Positions 52,038-60,117 of a DNA stretch of 64,000 nt are shown here, piece by piece (the first letter of the stretch is position 1; every line of letters begins with the position of its first letter). The position numbers and the translations under genes were made by a program. Origin of the DNA: Vallitalea maricola. GTDB taxonomy: Bacteria > Bacillota > Clostridia > Lachnospirales > Vallitaleaceae. The notes beneath the pieces are model-generated. The model was not told the origin of the DNA and searched no databases. It was given only the letters and a program-made list of their open reading frames with translations. The stretch covers positions 1 through 64,000 of the forward strand of contig NZ_BTPU01000067.1 in the NCBI RefSeq assembly GCF_036985595.1. Direction: 5' to 3'.

Positions 52038-52217
52038 CTATTGTGGCTTGTCCAAAGCAGTTGACTTACCAAAATAAAAAGCTACTACCATAAGTATTAC
52101 GCTATAAGATTTATCTGCATCAATACTACCAGTAATGCTTAATACGATAAATAATATAACAACTAATATAGCTATTATTTTTCTTACCTCTAATAATGAA
52201 GTTAATTTTTCTTTCAT
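52038..52217 (-). CDS. Small holin-like membrane protein
   Basis: This 59-residue protein has a charged N-terminus (MKEKLTSLLEVRKI) and two hydrophobic segments (IAILVVILFIVLSITG and SVILMVVAFYFG). Its place next to XhlA-like and cell-wall-enzyme genes suggests a holin that lets the wall enzyme out. The start at 52217 is chosen because AAGGTG lies nearby. A degraded second copy of its end lies near 49540. Confidence 0.65.
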   Translation of the reverse strand: MKEKLTSLLEVRKIIAILVVILFIVLSITGSIDADKSYSVILMVVAFYFGKSTALDKPQ

Positions 52218-52233
52218 TATAAACACACCTTTC

Positions 52234-52944
52234 TTATAACAATTTTTCTAGATTATATTTTTTAACCAGGTAATGCTCCATTCTATCCAAGAAAACCATT
52301 AATTGCTCTTCAGTCACTATGTTCTTAGCCCCTTTACCGTCATTAACTCCTTCAATCCTGAACTTATTCCACGCATCTCTAGCCCAAGTTGAAACATCTT
52401 CTGTATTAAAACAATCTAGATAATATTTACCGTAGCGTTGTTGATAACGCTTCTGTAGAACCTCCGATATTCTACTCCTATCTATTATGATTTTGCCTAC
52501 ATAGACACCTTCTACATATTTACCGTTTTTATAACACCCTAGTATGTTAACTATTTTGTCAAAATCTTCTTTTTTTACGGTTTGACAACCTGTACTATTA
52601 GCCCATGTATCACTGTCATTAACACTTCTATTATGTAGATTAATACCACTAGAAATACTTTTATATTCTATATAATCTTTACTGTTTCGGATTACTGGTA
52701 CACTTTCCCCTCCCTTTTCCAGTTCAAAAGCTTTTATGCGTTTACTTCCATGTAACTTAGTAAACAATGAATATATTCCTGCACAGACAGTAGGAGTTTT
52801 AGATCCACTATTAAACCTACCCATTGTATCCATTGGAATGTCAGGCAATGTGCTTGCGTTTTTAGTAAGAAATATTAATTCTCCATTCTTAAATATTCCT
52901 AACGCTGCACCCATTCTTCCTAGTGGATGTAATTTTATCGCCAA
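52234..52944 (-). CDS. L,D-transpeptidase-like lysis enzyme (5' end frameshifted)
   Basis: This 236-residue frame begins at TTG 52944 without a ribosome binding site. The stretch SSGINLHNRS near residues 98-107, then ANSTGCQTV near 114-122, resembles the His and S-x-GC active-site motif of L,D-transpeptidase-fold enzymes found in phage and tailocin lysis modules. The natural beginning of the protein (KVCYNLGRRTGDYEGKP and preceding residues) is in frame just upstream but lacks any start codon. A good start exists in another frame at 53063. The gene therefore appears frameshifted and may be inactive or decoded by a shift. Confidence 0.65.
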   Translation of the reverse strand: MAIKLHPLGRMGAALGIFKNGELIFLTKNASTLPDIPMDTMGRFNSGSKTPTVCAGIYSLFTKLHGSKRIKAFELEKGGESVPVIRNSKDYIEYKSISSGINLHNRSVNDSDTWANSTGCQTVKKEDFDKIVNILGCYKNGKYVEGVYVGKIIIDRSRISEVLQKRYQQRYGKYYLDCFNTEDVSTWARDAWNKFRIEGVNDGKGAKNIVTEEQLMVFLDRMEHYLVKKYNLEKLL

Positions 52945-53063
52945 ACTATTTGGTTTTCCTTCATAATCTCCAGTCCTTCTGCCAAGATTGTAACAAACTT
53001 TTCTTGTTTTAATTTCGGGAATTTTACTAAATATGAATTATATAATTCTATGATTGCTTTCAT
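52945..53063 (-). pseudogene. Frameshifted 5' end of the lysis enzyme gene
   Basis: ATG 53063 has GAAAGGGTG upstream and encodes MKAIIELYNSYL before leaving the enzyme frame. In the enzyme's frame the text reads SKIPEIKTRKVCYNLGRRTG and continues into the downstream enzyme. A net shift of one base near 53025-53030 joins them. No slippery heptamer is evident at that point, so an indel is more likely than programmed frameshifting. Confidence 0.6.
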
Positions 53064-53076
53064 CAAAACACCCTTT

Positions 53077-53340
53077 CTAATTTATAGCCATAAAAATAGC
53101 CAGTAACGTATTAATTAATGCTACCAGCCATGCTATGTACTCTCTATAATTCTTTTTGTTATCATTTCTATTTTCTAAGCTTTGTAACCTATTATCAAAC
53201 TTATCTATTTTATCTCTTAATCCGTTATAATCTCTAATAAGCGTTTTAGTTTCTGTCATTTCCTTAGTCAAATCACCTATTTCTTTTGTTACTTTGGCTA
53301 ATGCTTCATAAAATTCTTTTTGACTTACAGATTCGCTCAT
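53077..53340 (-). CDS. XhlA-like hemolysin/holin accessory protein
   Basis: This 87-residue protein has a long charged coiled coil (FYEALAKVTKEIGDL through QSLENRNDN) and a single C-terminal membrane anchor (IAWLVALINTLLAIFMAI). That is the layout of XhlA in the PBSX lysis cassette, where it cooperates with holin XhlB. It overlaps the radical SAM gene by one base, so the lysis genes and the maturase are translated from one message. Confidence 0.75.
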   Translation of the reverse strand: MSESVSQKEFYEALAKVTKEIGDLTKEMTETKTLIRDYNGLRDKIDKFDNRLQSLENRNDNKKNYREYIAWLVALINTLLAIFMAIN

Positions 53341-54662
53341 TAGTTACCTCCTTCTGTTTCTTTAGATAAGTTTAATAACATATTATATTCTTCTTCTGAA
53401 ATAATCTCTAAAGCCCATTCTTTAGGTACATTCACAGGAAATCTCTCTTCCAGTCCTTCGTTCCTATAAAGTTTATTCCAGTAGTATACATTCGCCAATA
53501 CTCTCGCCTTATGCATTATACATATATAGGTCGCTCGTTTATTTGCAGTTCCAAATTTATCGTAGTTGTATGCACTGCACCAAGCACAGCCTGTAGCTAT
53601 TGGACAATTAAAGCATTCATCTGTTGACTGGCTTCTTCTCGTAATGCATTTTAAACATTCTAAATTTTTCTTTTGTTCTTCACTTTCACCTATACCACTA
53701 ACTATGTCACCTATTGTTATTGGTTCTTCCTTTTCTAAACAAAATTTCATATATCTAAGGCAAGGATATATAATACCTTCACCATCTATTGCTAACATTT
53801 TACCAGTGCCACCACACCAATTTTGATTATCTTCTGGTGACATGGCATATCCTATATCTGGGTCAAACAATGTACATGTATGTTTAGTGTATAATTTAGT
53901 ACTAATCATATAATCAGCTAGTTCTTTTAATTCATGATAAAATATTTTTGCATGACTAACATTCCAACCTTCTTCAAATATACAATTAGAAAATATACTT
54001 ATTACACCAATACTGAATAAGTGTAAAATTGCTTCCTTAAGGTAAGAGATATTCTCAGGAGCTAATGTTAACTTAGTAGATGCATACGGAAACCTCTTCA
54101 ACTCTGCAAGAAATGCTTTTTCTACAATATCGTAACTTCCTGCCCCATTAGGGAATAGTCTGCATTTATCATGCAATTCTTTATTACCGTCTATTGTGAT
54201 ACTTAGACTCAACCTTTCCTGATATTTTTTTATGAATGCTTGGACATCTGGTTCAAAGTACAATGTTCCATTGGTTGATATTGATATCATATGGTGTAAA
54301 GCCCATCTGTGGTTAAGCTTCAAAGCCTTATACCTAAAATAATCAACTATGTATTCCATCAATTCTATTTCCAATAATGGTTCTCCACCTATAAAATCAA
54401 GTACTATTGCTTGCGCATTCGTTCCTGATATATTATTACCTTTCATATCTTCATTAAATAATGTATCGATGGTCTGCCTAGCTATATCCTTAGTCATGGG
54501 TCTATCTTCATTTTTTTTGTATTCATAACAATATGTACATCTTAGGTTGCATTGTTCTGTGACTACAAATGTTATAACTTTAACAGCAATATCTGTACCA
54601 CATTTTTCTGGATACATTTGATGAAATGCGTCCTGATAATTTGGTAAGTATTTTTGTATCAT
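53340..54662 (-). CDS. Radical SAM/SPASM peptide maturase
   Basis: This 440-residue enzyme has the radical SAM cluster motif C-x3-C-x2-C at Cys38, Cys42 and Cys45 (CNLRCTYCY), GGEPLL near 99, and a cysteine-rich SPASM domain from about residue 282 (WCGGTG, IYPCLRY, CLKC, CFNC, CAWC, ICIMH) that would hold auxiliary iron-sulfur clusters. This family makes thioether or carbon-carbon cross-links in ribosomal peptides. It resembles maturases whose targets carry CXXX repeats. Three genes upstream on the same message is a protein with 31 closely spaced cysteines, the obvious substrate. It overlaps a 99-residue protein upstream and the XhlA-like gene downstream, so it belongs to the tail operon. Confidence 0.9.
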   Translation of the reverse strand: MIQKYLPNYQDAFHQMYPEKCGTDIAVKVITFVVTEQCNLRCTYCYEYKKNEDRPMTKDIARQTIDTLFNEDMKGNNISGTNAQAIVLDFIGGEPLLEIELMEYIVDYFRYKALKLNHRWALHHMISISTNGTLYFEPDVQAFIKKYQERLSLSITIDGNKELHDKCRLFPNGAGSYDIVEKAFLAELKRFPYASTKLTLAPENISYLKEAILHLFSIGVISIFSNCIFEEGWNVSHAKIFYHELKELADYMISTKLYTKHTCTLFDPDIGYAMSPEDNQNWCGGTGKMLAIDGEGIIYPCLRYMKFCLEKEEPITIGDIVSGIGESEEQKKNLECLKCITRRSQSTDECFNCPIATGCAWCSAYNYDKFGTANKRATYICIMHKARVLANVYYWNKLYRNEGLEERFPVNVPKEWALEIISEEEYNMLLNLSKETEGGN

Positions 54663-54958
54663 TTACAAGCCTCCTTTATATAGAGGGTGTTACAATTAAA
54701 TTCTACCTGTGCCTGATATTTGTTTGATGTAAATTCAGGTGCATACTGTAAACATAATTCATTAAGTGCCAAATTGAATATATTAGAAGCTTTTATGTAC
54801 TGATTCTTAATGGATTGGAACATTTTTGCATCAAATTTATCATCTAGATCGCTAACAATCGTTTTGATTAATGATTGTAATCCTGTCATCTCATAATATA
54901 ATTTTTGTATGTATATAGACTGATTCTCTTTAATCTCTATTGATTTTACTGTTTTCAT
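54659..54958 (-). CDS. Small helical protein of the maturase module
   Basis: This 99-residue, mostly helical protein contains two cysteines near the end and finishes TLYIKEACK. It overlaps the radical SAM gene by four bases and the upstream gene by one, implying coupled expression and a role in the same module, perhaps as a substrate-binding partner. AAGGAGG precedes its ATG. I recognise no family with confidence. Confidence 0.65.
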   Translation of the reverse strand: MKTVKSIEIKENQSIYIQKLYYEMTGLQSLIKTIVSDLDDKFDAKMFQSIKNQYIKASNIFNLALNELCLQYAPEFTSNKYQAQVEFNCNTLYIKEACK

Positions 54959-55458
54959 TATAATTCCTCCTTATATTTTGTTTTTAATAGAGTAGAGCAC
55001 TCTATTATCTCATCCATATAAGCATCTGGGCGAGATAGATATATGTTTAATAGTTGCCTATAATATACTGCTTCTATCTCCGAGTCATTGATAGGTTTAT
55101 CATTAATACAAGCTCTAAGCATTCCGATTTTTTTGCTAATTTCTATATCATCTTTTTCTAATTCTCTACTTATGCTCAAAAAGTCAACAACGAAATCAAG
55201 ATTAAAATTATACAATGGTTGAATTTTACTTATTATTGGAATCAATAAAGCCTTTATTTCATCTATAGATTTATCCTTTAGTATAATATATTTAGAAGTT
55301 ACAGTAAGAATATTTCTCTTTATCTTTGTTTTTTCTATCTTAGATAAAATATCCAACTTTTCTCTTAATTTATTTATGTTTTCATTTGAAATTGCATTAT
55401 TTTGTTGTATGTCTATTAATATATCTGATTCTATTAATAAAATACTTGTATCACTCAT
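54958..55458 (-). CDS. Hypothetical helical protein of the maturase module
   Basis: This 166-residue protein is almost entirely helical and leucine/isoleucine-rich (NINKLREKLDILSKIEKTKIK, then IPIISKIQPLYNFNLDFVVDFLSISREL). One cysteine lies in MLRACIND and one in IECSTLLK. It sits between the Cys-rich protein and the 99-residue protein. It could be an assembly chaperone or a recognition partner for the maturase. No family was recognised. Confidence 0.6.
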   Translation of the reverse strand: MSDTSILLIESDILIDIQQNNAISNENINKLREKLDILSKIEKTKIKRNILTVTSKYIILKDKSIDEIKALLIPIISKIQPLYNFNLDFVVDFLSISRELEKDDIEISKKIGMLRACINDKPINDSEIEAVYYRQLLNIYLSRPDAYMDEIIECSTLLKTKYKEEL

Positions 55459-55480
55459 CTATATCCCTTCCTTCTTGCAT

Positions 55481-56164
55481 TTAATTACTGCTTCTGCAAA
55501 CACCTGTACACCCTCCGGAACAACTACCACTGCAACTACCACCTACTCTTGTACAATTGCCTGAACACCCATTTCTACAGTTACCACCACAATTTGCCGT
55601 ACATCCACCACTACAACCACTACATGAACTACTGCATCCACCACTACAACCGCTGCAACTTGTACACCCACCACTACAATTATTAGAACAGGAACTGCCA
55701 CAACCAGAACATCCAGAACATCCTCCTGAACAGCTACTACAACCAGAGCATCCTGTACAGCTTGAACAACCACCCGAGCAACTACCTGTACAGGTAGTTG
55801 TACATGCTGATACGCACATACCAGTACAAGCACTATTGCAATCATTTCCTGACCTAGCCCCTCTTGGCTGAGCTTCAAATACTGTCTGTTTAGCATCAAG
55901 AACAGTCATTTCCTGTATAATACCATCCGCTTGTTTTGATGGTATTCCAGAAGGATTAATTTTACTCTGTAGGTCTCTAATCTTAGAATAATGCTCTACA
56001 TCAAGCGTTTTATCTTTAGATGGCTGCTCACTATAATCGTACTGACTTTCACCATAACTTGTTAAACTTCCGTACCCATTTCTACGTTTCATTTCCGCCT
56101 TTACCCTATTCTTCAGTACAATAAAATCATTGGCATTGTAAGGATTTTCTTTTTCAAAAGACAA
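55481..56164 (-). CDS. Cys-rich tail-locus protein, likely maturase substrate
   Basis: This 227-residue protein has two parts. Residues 1-105 are soluble and helical (ANDFIVLKNRVKAEMKRR, then NPSGIPSKQADGIIQEM) and may be a tail-docking or leader domain. Residues 107-223 contain 31 cysteines by my count, spaced almost only by two or three residues, mostly Ser, Gly, Thr and Asn (CSGGCSSCTGC and similar). Such spacing is seen in CXXX-repeat peptide substrates of radical SAM enzymes. The start is TTG 56164, nine bases after GGGAG. It lies directly after the tail-fibre gene. I infer a cross-linked, rigid tail tip or fibre decoration; metal binding is the main alternative. Confidence 0.8.
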   Translation of the reverse strand: MSFEKENPYNANDFIVLKNRVKAEMKRRNGYGSLTSYGESQYDYSEQPSKDKTLDVEHYSKIRDLQSKINPSGIPSKQADGIIQEMTVLDAKQTVFEAQPRGARSGNDCNSACTGMCVSACTTTCTGSCSGGCSSCTGCSGCSSCSGGCSGCSGCGSSCSNNCSGGCTSCSGCSGGCSSSCSGCSGGCTANCGGNCRNGCSGNCTRVGGSCSGSCSGGCTGVCRSSN

Positions 56165-56177
56165 ACTTCATCACTCC

Positions 56178-57539
56178 CTATATACTAAAAACGCCAAGTG
56201 CTGTTAATGTTACAGATATACTATCTAAACATACTTCAAATGCACTTGATTGTTTTAATAGTGTTAATTGTATTTTTAATTCGTTATCAGCTGCTTTGGG
56301 TCCCTGATACTCAAAAGGAATATAAAAGCTTTTGTATGTACTAGTATCCTTAAATTCATTAGCTTTTACGTTCCTACTTCCAATAACTGAATATGACTCT
56401 CCGTTCTTCTTACTAACCTCAACTTTAATTACATCAGTATTTAGTGACTTATTGGCACTTTTTAGTCTTACTATTAGTGTGTATTTGTTAAATCTCAATT
56501 TATTAATTAAAATGTATGCTAAGGTAATATTTGAACTTGTAGAAGTATCAGCATAACAGCATTTATTATCCCAGCAAAGATTATCTGTTTTTTTACTACC
56601 TACTAACTCTATAGAAGATGCTTCTATGTGAAAACTGCTTACTTCTAACTGTTGACTTACCTGTGTCGCTGTATCTTGAATAAGTTGTTTGACTTCTGCT
56701 AATGCACCTTCAACATTATTGGATTCAAAATTATTGCCTGTATCAGTTATATTTATCATAGATGCAGAGTGATTATCAGGATGTATGTAGTTATTTGCAT
56801 TTCCTTCTATCCCTGCTAACTTATCCTTTTCCTCCAAACTATAATCCTCAGTACTCAGCCCTTTCCCACTAACCTTAACAACTCTATTATTAACCTTATC
56901 ATTAACCTGTTTCACAGCCTTGGAACTAGCAGCGACCTCACTACTATCTGAAGCAATACTATCACTAATCCCTCTATTAACTTGTGCCCCTTCTTCAATC
57001 CCTGCTAACTTATTCTTTTCATCTGTACTATAATTCTCATCACTAAGTCCCTTACCCTCAACCTTACTAACTTTACTCTCAACATCTTTCTTAGAAGCAA
57101 ATATTAGACTCTCATCAATAGCAGCTGTAACATTCTCTGCTTGACCTACAATAACAACAACATCAATATTCTTCTCAACAATATCTGTACCAGCTACAGG
57201 AATATACTCAGCATTACTTCTTGCATTTGCATAGCAATATAATATTTCTCCTTCGTCAGGATCCTCTGCAAAAACTCCAATCTCTCTGAAATAAAATCCT
57301 TCTTGCAGCTCTTTATTAGTAATAATAGTTCTAATAGTGACTTGATTCCCATTCCTACGTATATTGCTTATATTCAAGACATGTAATGTATTCTTAAGAT
57401 CATTCATATCCAAGATTGAACTACTGCCAATCTCACCGTCACCAATCTTCACATTAGTATAATTAAGGGTAACTCCTGTCTGTGCCTTAACCTGTAGGTT
57501 TCTACCCTTATTAGTTAGTATAAGACCTCCAAAACTCAA
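56178..57539 (-). CDS. Phage tail fibre/collar protein
   Basis: The N-terminus SFGGLILTNKGRNLQVKAQTG and the region to about residue 150 (FYFREIGVFAEDPDEGEILYCYAN) match the tail-collar fibre domain (DUF3751-type) of contractile tails. Two copies of a fibre repeat follow, each with GKGLS, a YS-x-EEK/DEK-x-KLAGIE run and a short spacer. Further on are NNYIHPDNHSASM and a C-terminal 170-residue beta-rich domain that probably binds the host surface. The start at TTG 57539 is chosen because AAGGTGG lies just upstream. The adjacent Cys-rich protein may attach to it. Confidence 0.85.
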   Translation of the reverse strand: MSFGGLILTNKGRNLQVKAQTGVTLNYTNVKIGDGEIGSSSILDMNDLKNTLHVLNISNIRRNGNQVTIRTIITNKELQEGFYFREIGVFAEDPDEGEILYCYANARSNAEYIPVAGTDIVEKNIDVVVIVGQAENVTAAIDESLIFASKKDVESKVSKVEGKGLSDENYSTDEKNKLAGIEEGAQVNRGISDSIASDSSEVAASSKAVKQVNDKVNNRVVKVSGKGLSTEDYSLEEKDKLAGIEGNANNYIHPDNHSASMINITDTGNNFESNNVEGALAEVKQLIQDTATQVSQQLEVSSFHIEASSIELVGSKKTDNLCWDNKCCYADTSTSSNITLAYILINKLRFNKYTLIVRLKSANKSLNTDVIKVEVSKKNGESYSVIGSRNVKANEFKDTSTYKSFYIPFEYQGPKAADNELKIQLTLLKQSSAFEVCLDSISVTLTALGVFSI

Positions 57540-57553
57540 AATACCACCTTCTT

Positions 57554-58117
57554 TCAATTAACTTGATGTAACACCATGAAGTCACCAGTATGTACAATAG
57601 CTCCAATAGTTAAACTCATATTGTTGGTTTTACGGATGATGATGTTATTTAAGTGAGACCTGCTATTCTTAACACTATTTAATGCCAGTTGAAAATCATT
57701 AGCCTTAGTGTTGGTTACGTCAGCATTAGTTGTTACAACATTAAAAGTATAAGGCTCACCATTATATTCAAACCATTCTTCAATATAACCATCACCAAAA
57801 ACAGTAGTTATCAATTCCTCTACACTAGAAGGTGTACCCTTTTTCTTATGCCATCTTATAGAATTCCTATTCAGTTCTATTTTCTTACTAATCTCCAAAC
57901 TAGTATCATAAAAATCAACATGATATTGCCAAGCAAGATAATCAAGCATTTCATCATCCAACGATTCCATATTTTGTATGTAACTCAACATGGGTATAAC
58001 AGAATTGATGTCTTTTATCTCTTCATCTAATGCTTTACACATTGTTACAACATTCTTATCTTCTCTCAGATGGTTAGGTAAAAGGTTCAAAAGTGACACT
58101 TGGGATAGATTAATCAT
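57554..58117 (-). CDS. Tail protein I (P2 gpI-like)
   Basis: This baseplate wedge protein of contractile tails carries the family pattern SLLNLLPNHLRED near residue 8, ALDEEIKDINSVIPML near 25 and LDDEMLDYLAWQYHVDFYDTSL near 50-72, followed by KKKGTPSSVEELITTVFG. At 187 residues it is normal. The start at 58117 has GGAGG upstream and overlaps the end of the baseplate J gene, as in P2-like operons. Confidence 0.9.
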   Translation of the reverse strand: MINLSQVSLLNLLPNHLREDKNVVTMCKALDEEIKDINSVIPMLSYIQNMESLDDEMLDYLAWQYHVDFYDTSLEISKKIELNRNSIRWHKKKGTPSSVEELITTVFGDGYIEEWFEYNGEPYTFNVVTTNADVTNTKANDFQLALNSVKNSRSHLNNIIIRKTNNMSLTIGAIVHTGDFMVLHQVN

Positions 58118-59207
58118 CTTCAAAACCTCCAAATTTGATATTTACATTATTATCTATAGCAACTTGGTCATTAGCAATAACCTTATATACAGGTGAATTC
58201 ACTTCCACTCTAAGAGCACCCTCATTAATAACATTTGCTATCAATCTGGAAGGATTGATATTAAGACCTAACTTACTCTTTTGCCACTTGATATAATCAG
58301 CTATTGCATCATTGACCTTAGAACTAATTTCATCCTTTTGAGCACTATTACTATTATGAATATAATAAGTTACATCTAGATCATAATTAATTACCCTTGG
58401 TGTAGTTACAATAACCTTATCTGTTAATGGTCTTATTCTCTTATCATTACAGATGCTATAGACTTTCGAAATGACTTCCTCACTTGGCAGCACTCCATTA
58501 TTAAGCAGTGGTTTAATAGTAACCTCTCCTGGGTTAACTGAATAAACAGCAACATCAATAATATTTGCATCAGCTGTCTTAGCCCAATACTTATAACCAC
58601 CTTCAGGACCTGCTGTACTAAAACTCTCTGGTGAATTTCTTATCCTATCTCTATAGATATCATCAGATTCAACCTCATTACCACCACCAGATATCGTTGT
58701 ATTAGATACGCTTCTGAAATATGGGAAACCATCAACAATGTTGTTTATCTGTCCCACCAAGAAGTCATTACCAATGGTACCTTTGCTAAGACAAGTAGCT
58801 TTTACCTCTACAAAAGTGCTACCAGGTTCTATGATAACCTCTTCATCAGTTGCAAAAAAAAGAGAACCATCAGGAGTTACCCTAGTTCCCTTTTTGATTA
58901 TTACTCTAATATCTAGAATCTTACTAATGGCAAACTTCAATATAGTTGCAGCAGCTGTAGCTTCCGACCGAATAACATTGGAAAACTTACCTAACTCATC
59001 TAAGCTATTACCCTGGGCAAATCTAAGAAGGTTAGCTTTACAGGCTTGGTCTATTACAACTCTTTGCTGTATAATAATATTAGCTAGAGTTAAGAGAAAT
59101 TGTTTCCTTGGGTCACCGGGATATAATTTTTCTCCACTAATCTTTTCAAACAATCCTATAATGTTATCAATAATATCTTGCGGATCCTTATTAACAAAAT
59201 CAAACAT
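58110..59207 (-). CDS. Baseplate J-like protein
   Basis: This 365-residue wedge protein connects the baseplate to the sheath. The baseplate-J signature is present: ISKILDIRVIIKKGTRVTPDGSLFFATDEEVII near 91-123, ATCLSKGTIGNDFLVGQIN near 132-150, GGGNEVESDDIYRDRIRNSPES near 170-191 and STAGPEGGYKYWAKTAD near 193-209. It overlaps both flanking tail genes by a few bases. Confidence 0.93.
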   Translation of the reverse strand: MFDFVNKDPQDIIDNIIGLFEKISGEKLYPGDPRKQFLLTLANIIIQQRVVIDQACKANLLRFAQGNSLDELGKFSNVIRSEATAAATILKFAISKILDIRVIIKKGTRVTPDGSLFFATDEEVIIEPGSTFVEVKATCLSKGTIGNDFLVGQINNIVDGFPYFRSVSNTTISGGGNEVESDDIYRDRIRNSPESFSTAGPEGGYKYWAKTADANIIDVAVYSVNPGEVTIKPLLNNGVLPSEEVISKVYSICNDKRIRPLTDKVIVTTPRVINYDLDVTYYIHNSNSAQKDEISSKVNDAIADYIKWQKSKLGLNINPSRLIANVINEGALRVEVNSPVYKVIANDQVAIDNNVNIKFGGFEDD

Positions 59208-59502
59208 TGATATCTAACCTCACTCTCGGTACTAGTACACCGTCTTTTCCTTCATCATACACAATATCTACAACTTTTACTCTTGGCTCATTATCATTAA
59301 TCAGATCAATTATCTCAGATGTAAGAATAGCCTTAGCAACCTCACTAGTTTTATCAATAGCAGTACCAGTCAACCCTTGTCCTCTATTAAGTGGAACAGT
59401 TGATTTTAATGTCCTTAAGAGATTACTTACATTCTGTATAATCTCTTCCTTGGTTGATGGGTCAAAATTAATTTCTCTTGTATTACTTGTTACTTCAATC
59501 AT
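59200..59502 (-). CDS. Baseplate protein W (gp25-like)
   Basis: This 100-residue protein has the gp25/W-family layout: IIQNVSNLLRTLKSTVPLNRGQGL near 22-45, where the PL-x-R motif sits, and DNEPRVKVVDIVYDEGK near 74-90. It forms part of the baseplate wedge with lysozyme-like fold but no enzymatic role. The start at 59502 has AGGTG nearby. Confidence 0.88.
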   Translation of the reverse strand: MIEVTSNTREINFDPSTKEEIIQNVSNLLRTLKSTVPLNRGQGLTGTAIDKTSEVAKAILTSEIIDLINDNEPRVKVVDIVYDEGKDGVLVPRVRLDINV

Positions 59503-59506
59503 AATA

Positions 59507-59899
59507 TCACCTAACAAATTCCTTAAGGGTCACACTAACCTTAGCTTGTAGTAATCTTCCCTTATTATCAATATTAGTCCAACTCTCACTCATTGAACTT
59601 ATGTACCATTTATGTTTTCCTATACGTTTACCACCAATGATTAGAAACTCTGTCTTTCCTTTATCTCTCATCTCATTAAGCAGTTCAATATTTTCTCTTG
59701 GCTTAACTCCTTTGAAGATATCCAAAAACATGGAAAAACTGATTGTCTCTAACTCAGTACCTTTGAACTTTTGCTTTGGTTTGCCACCTATCACTTCTTG
59801 GCTATCCCATACAGCAGAACCACTCTTCTCAAATTCATCAAAAGTCTTCACATGATCTGATGAAACACTAAAAACTACTTTACCAAATGTTCCAATCAA
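59507..59899 (-). CDS. Tail protein U-like
   Basis: This 130-residue protein resembles P2 gpU-type tail-completion proteins: MIGTFGKVVFSVSSDHVKTFDEF at the start, KFKGTELETISFSMFLD near 43-60 and GGKRIGKHKWYISSMSESW near 88-106. The start is a TTG that overlaps the stop of the V-like gene. It probably caps or completes the tail. Confidence 0.82.
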   Translation of the reverse strand: MIGTFGKVVFSVSSDHVKTFDEFEKSGSAVWDSQEVIGGKPKQKFKGTELETISFSMFLDIFKGVKPRENIELLNEMRDKGKTEFLIIGGKRIGKHKWYISSMSESWTNIDNKGRLLQAKVSVTLKEFVR

Positions 59900-60117
59900 T
59901 TATCCCACCCCTTGAAAGTTCCTATACAGAAGCCTTTACTACCAACCATTATACAAACAACATCATCTCCAATGTCAACTAGCATATTATCTTTCATACA
60001 GTCTTTGTACTGAAAAACAAGAGGTAGATAATCTGTAATACGATTACTATTGATGATAACCTGAACCCTATAATTAACTCTGTCTATATTTTGCACCTTA
60101 CCAGTTACTAACTCCAC
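59896..60117 (-). CDS. Short V-like baseplate spike/OB-fold protein
   Basis: This 73-residue protein is a single small beta-barrel (GKVQNIDRVNYRVQVII, then VDIGDDVVCIMVGSKGFCIGTF), like the OB domain of gpV-type spike proteins without the C-terminal helix. It starts with GTG, preceded by GGGAGTG, and overlaps the D-like gene. It is much shorter than classical gpV, so it may be only a hub or spike base. Confidence 0.7.
   Translation of the reverse strand: MELVTGKVQNIDRVNYRVQVIINSNRITDYLPLVFQYKDCMKDNMLVDIGDDVVCIMVGSKGFCIGTFKGWDN

Noticed and set aside
55543..55899. Other open frames over the Cys-rich gene
   Set aside because: Codon bias of the Cys/Gly/Ser array keeps other frames open; they read as Val- or Pro/Gln-rich nonsense without start signals.
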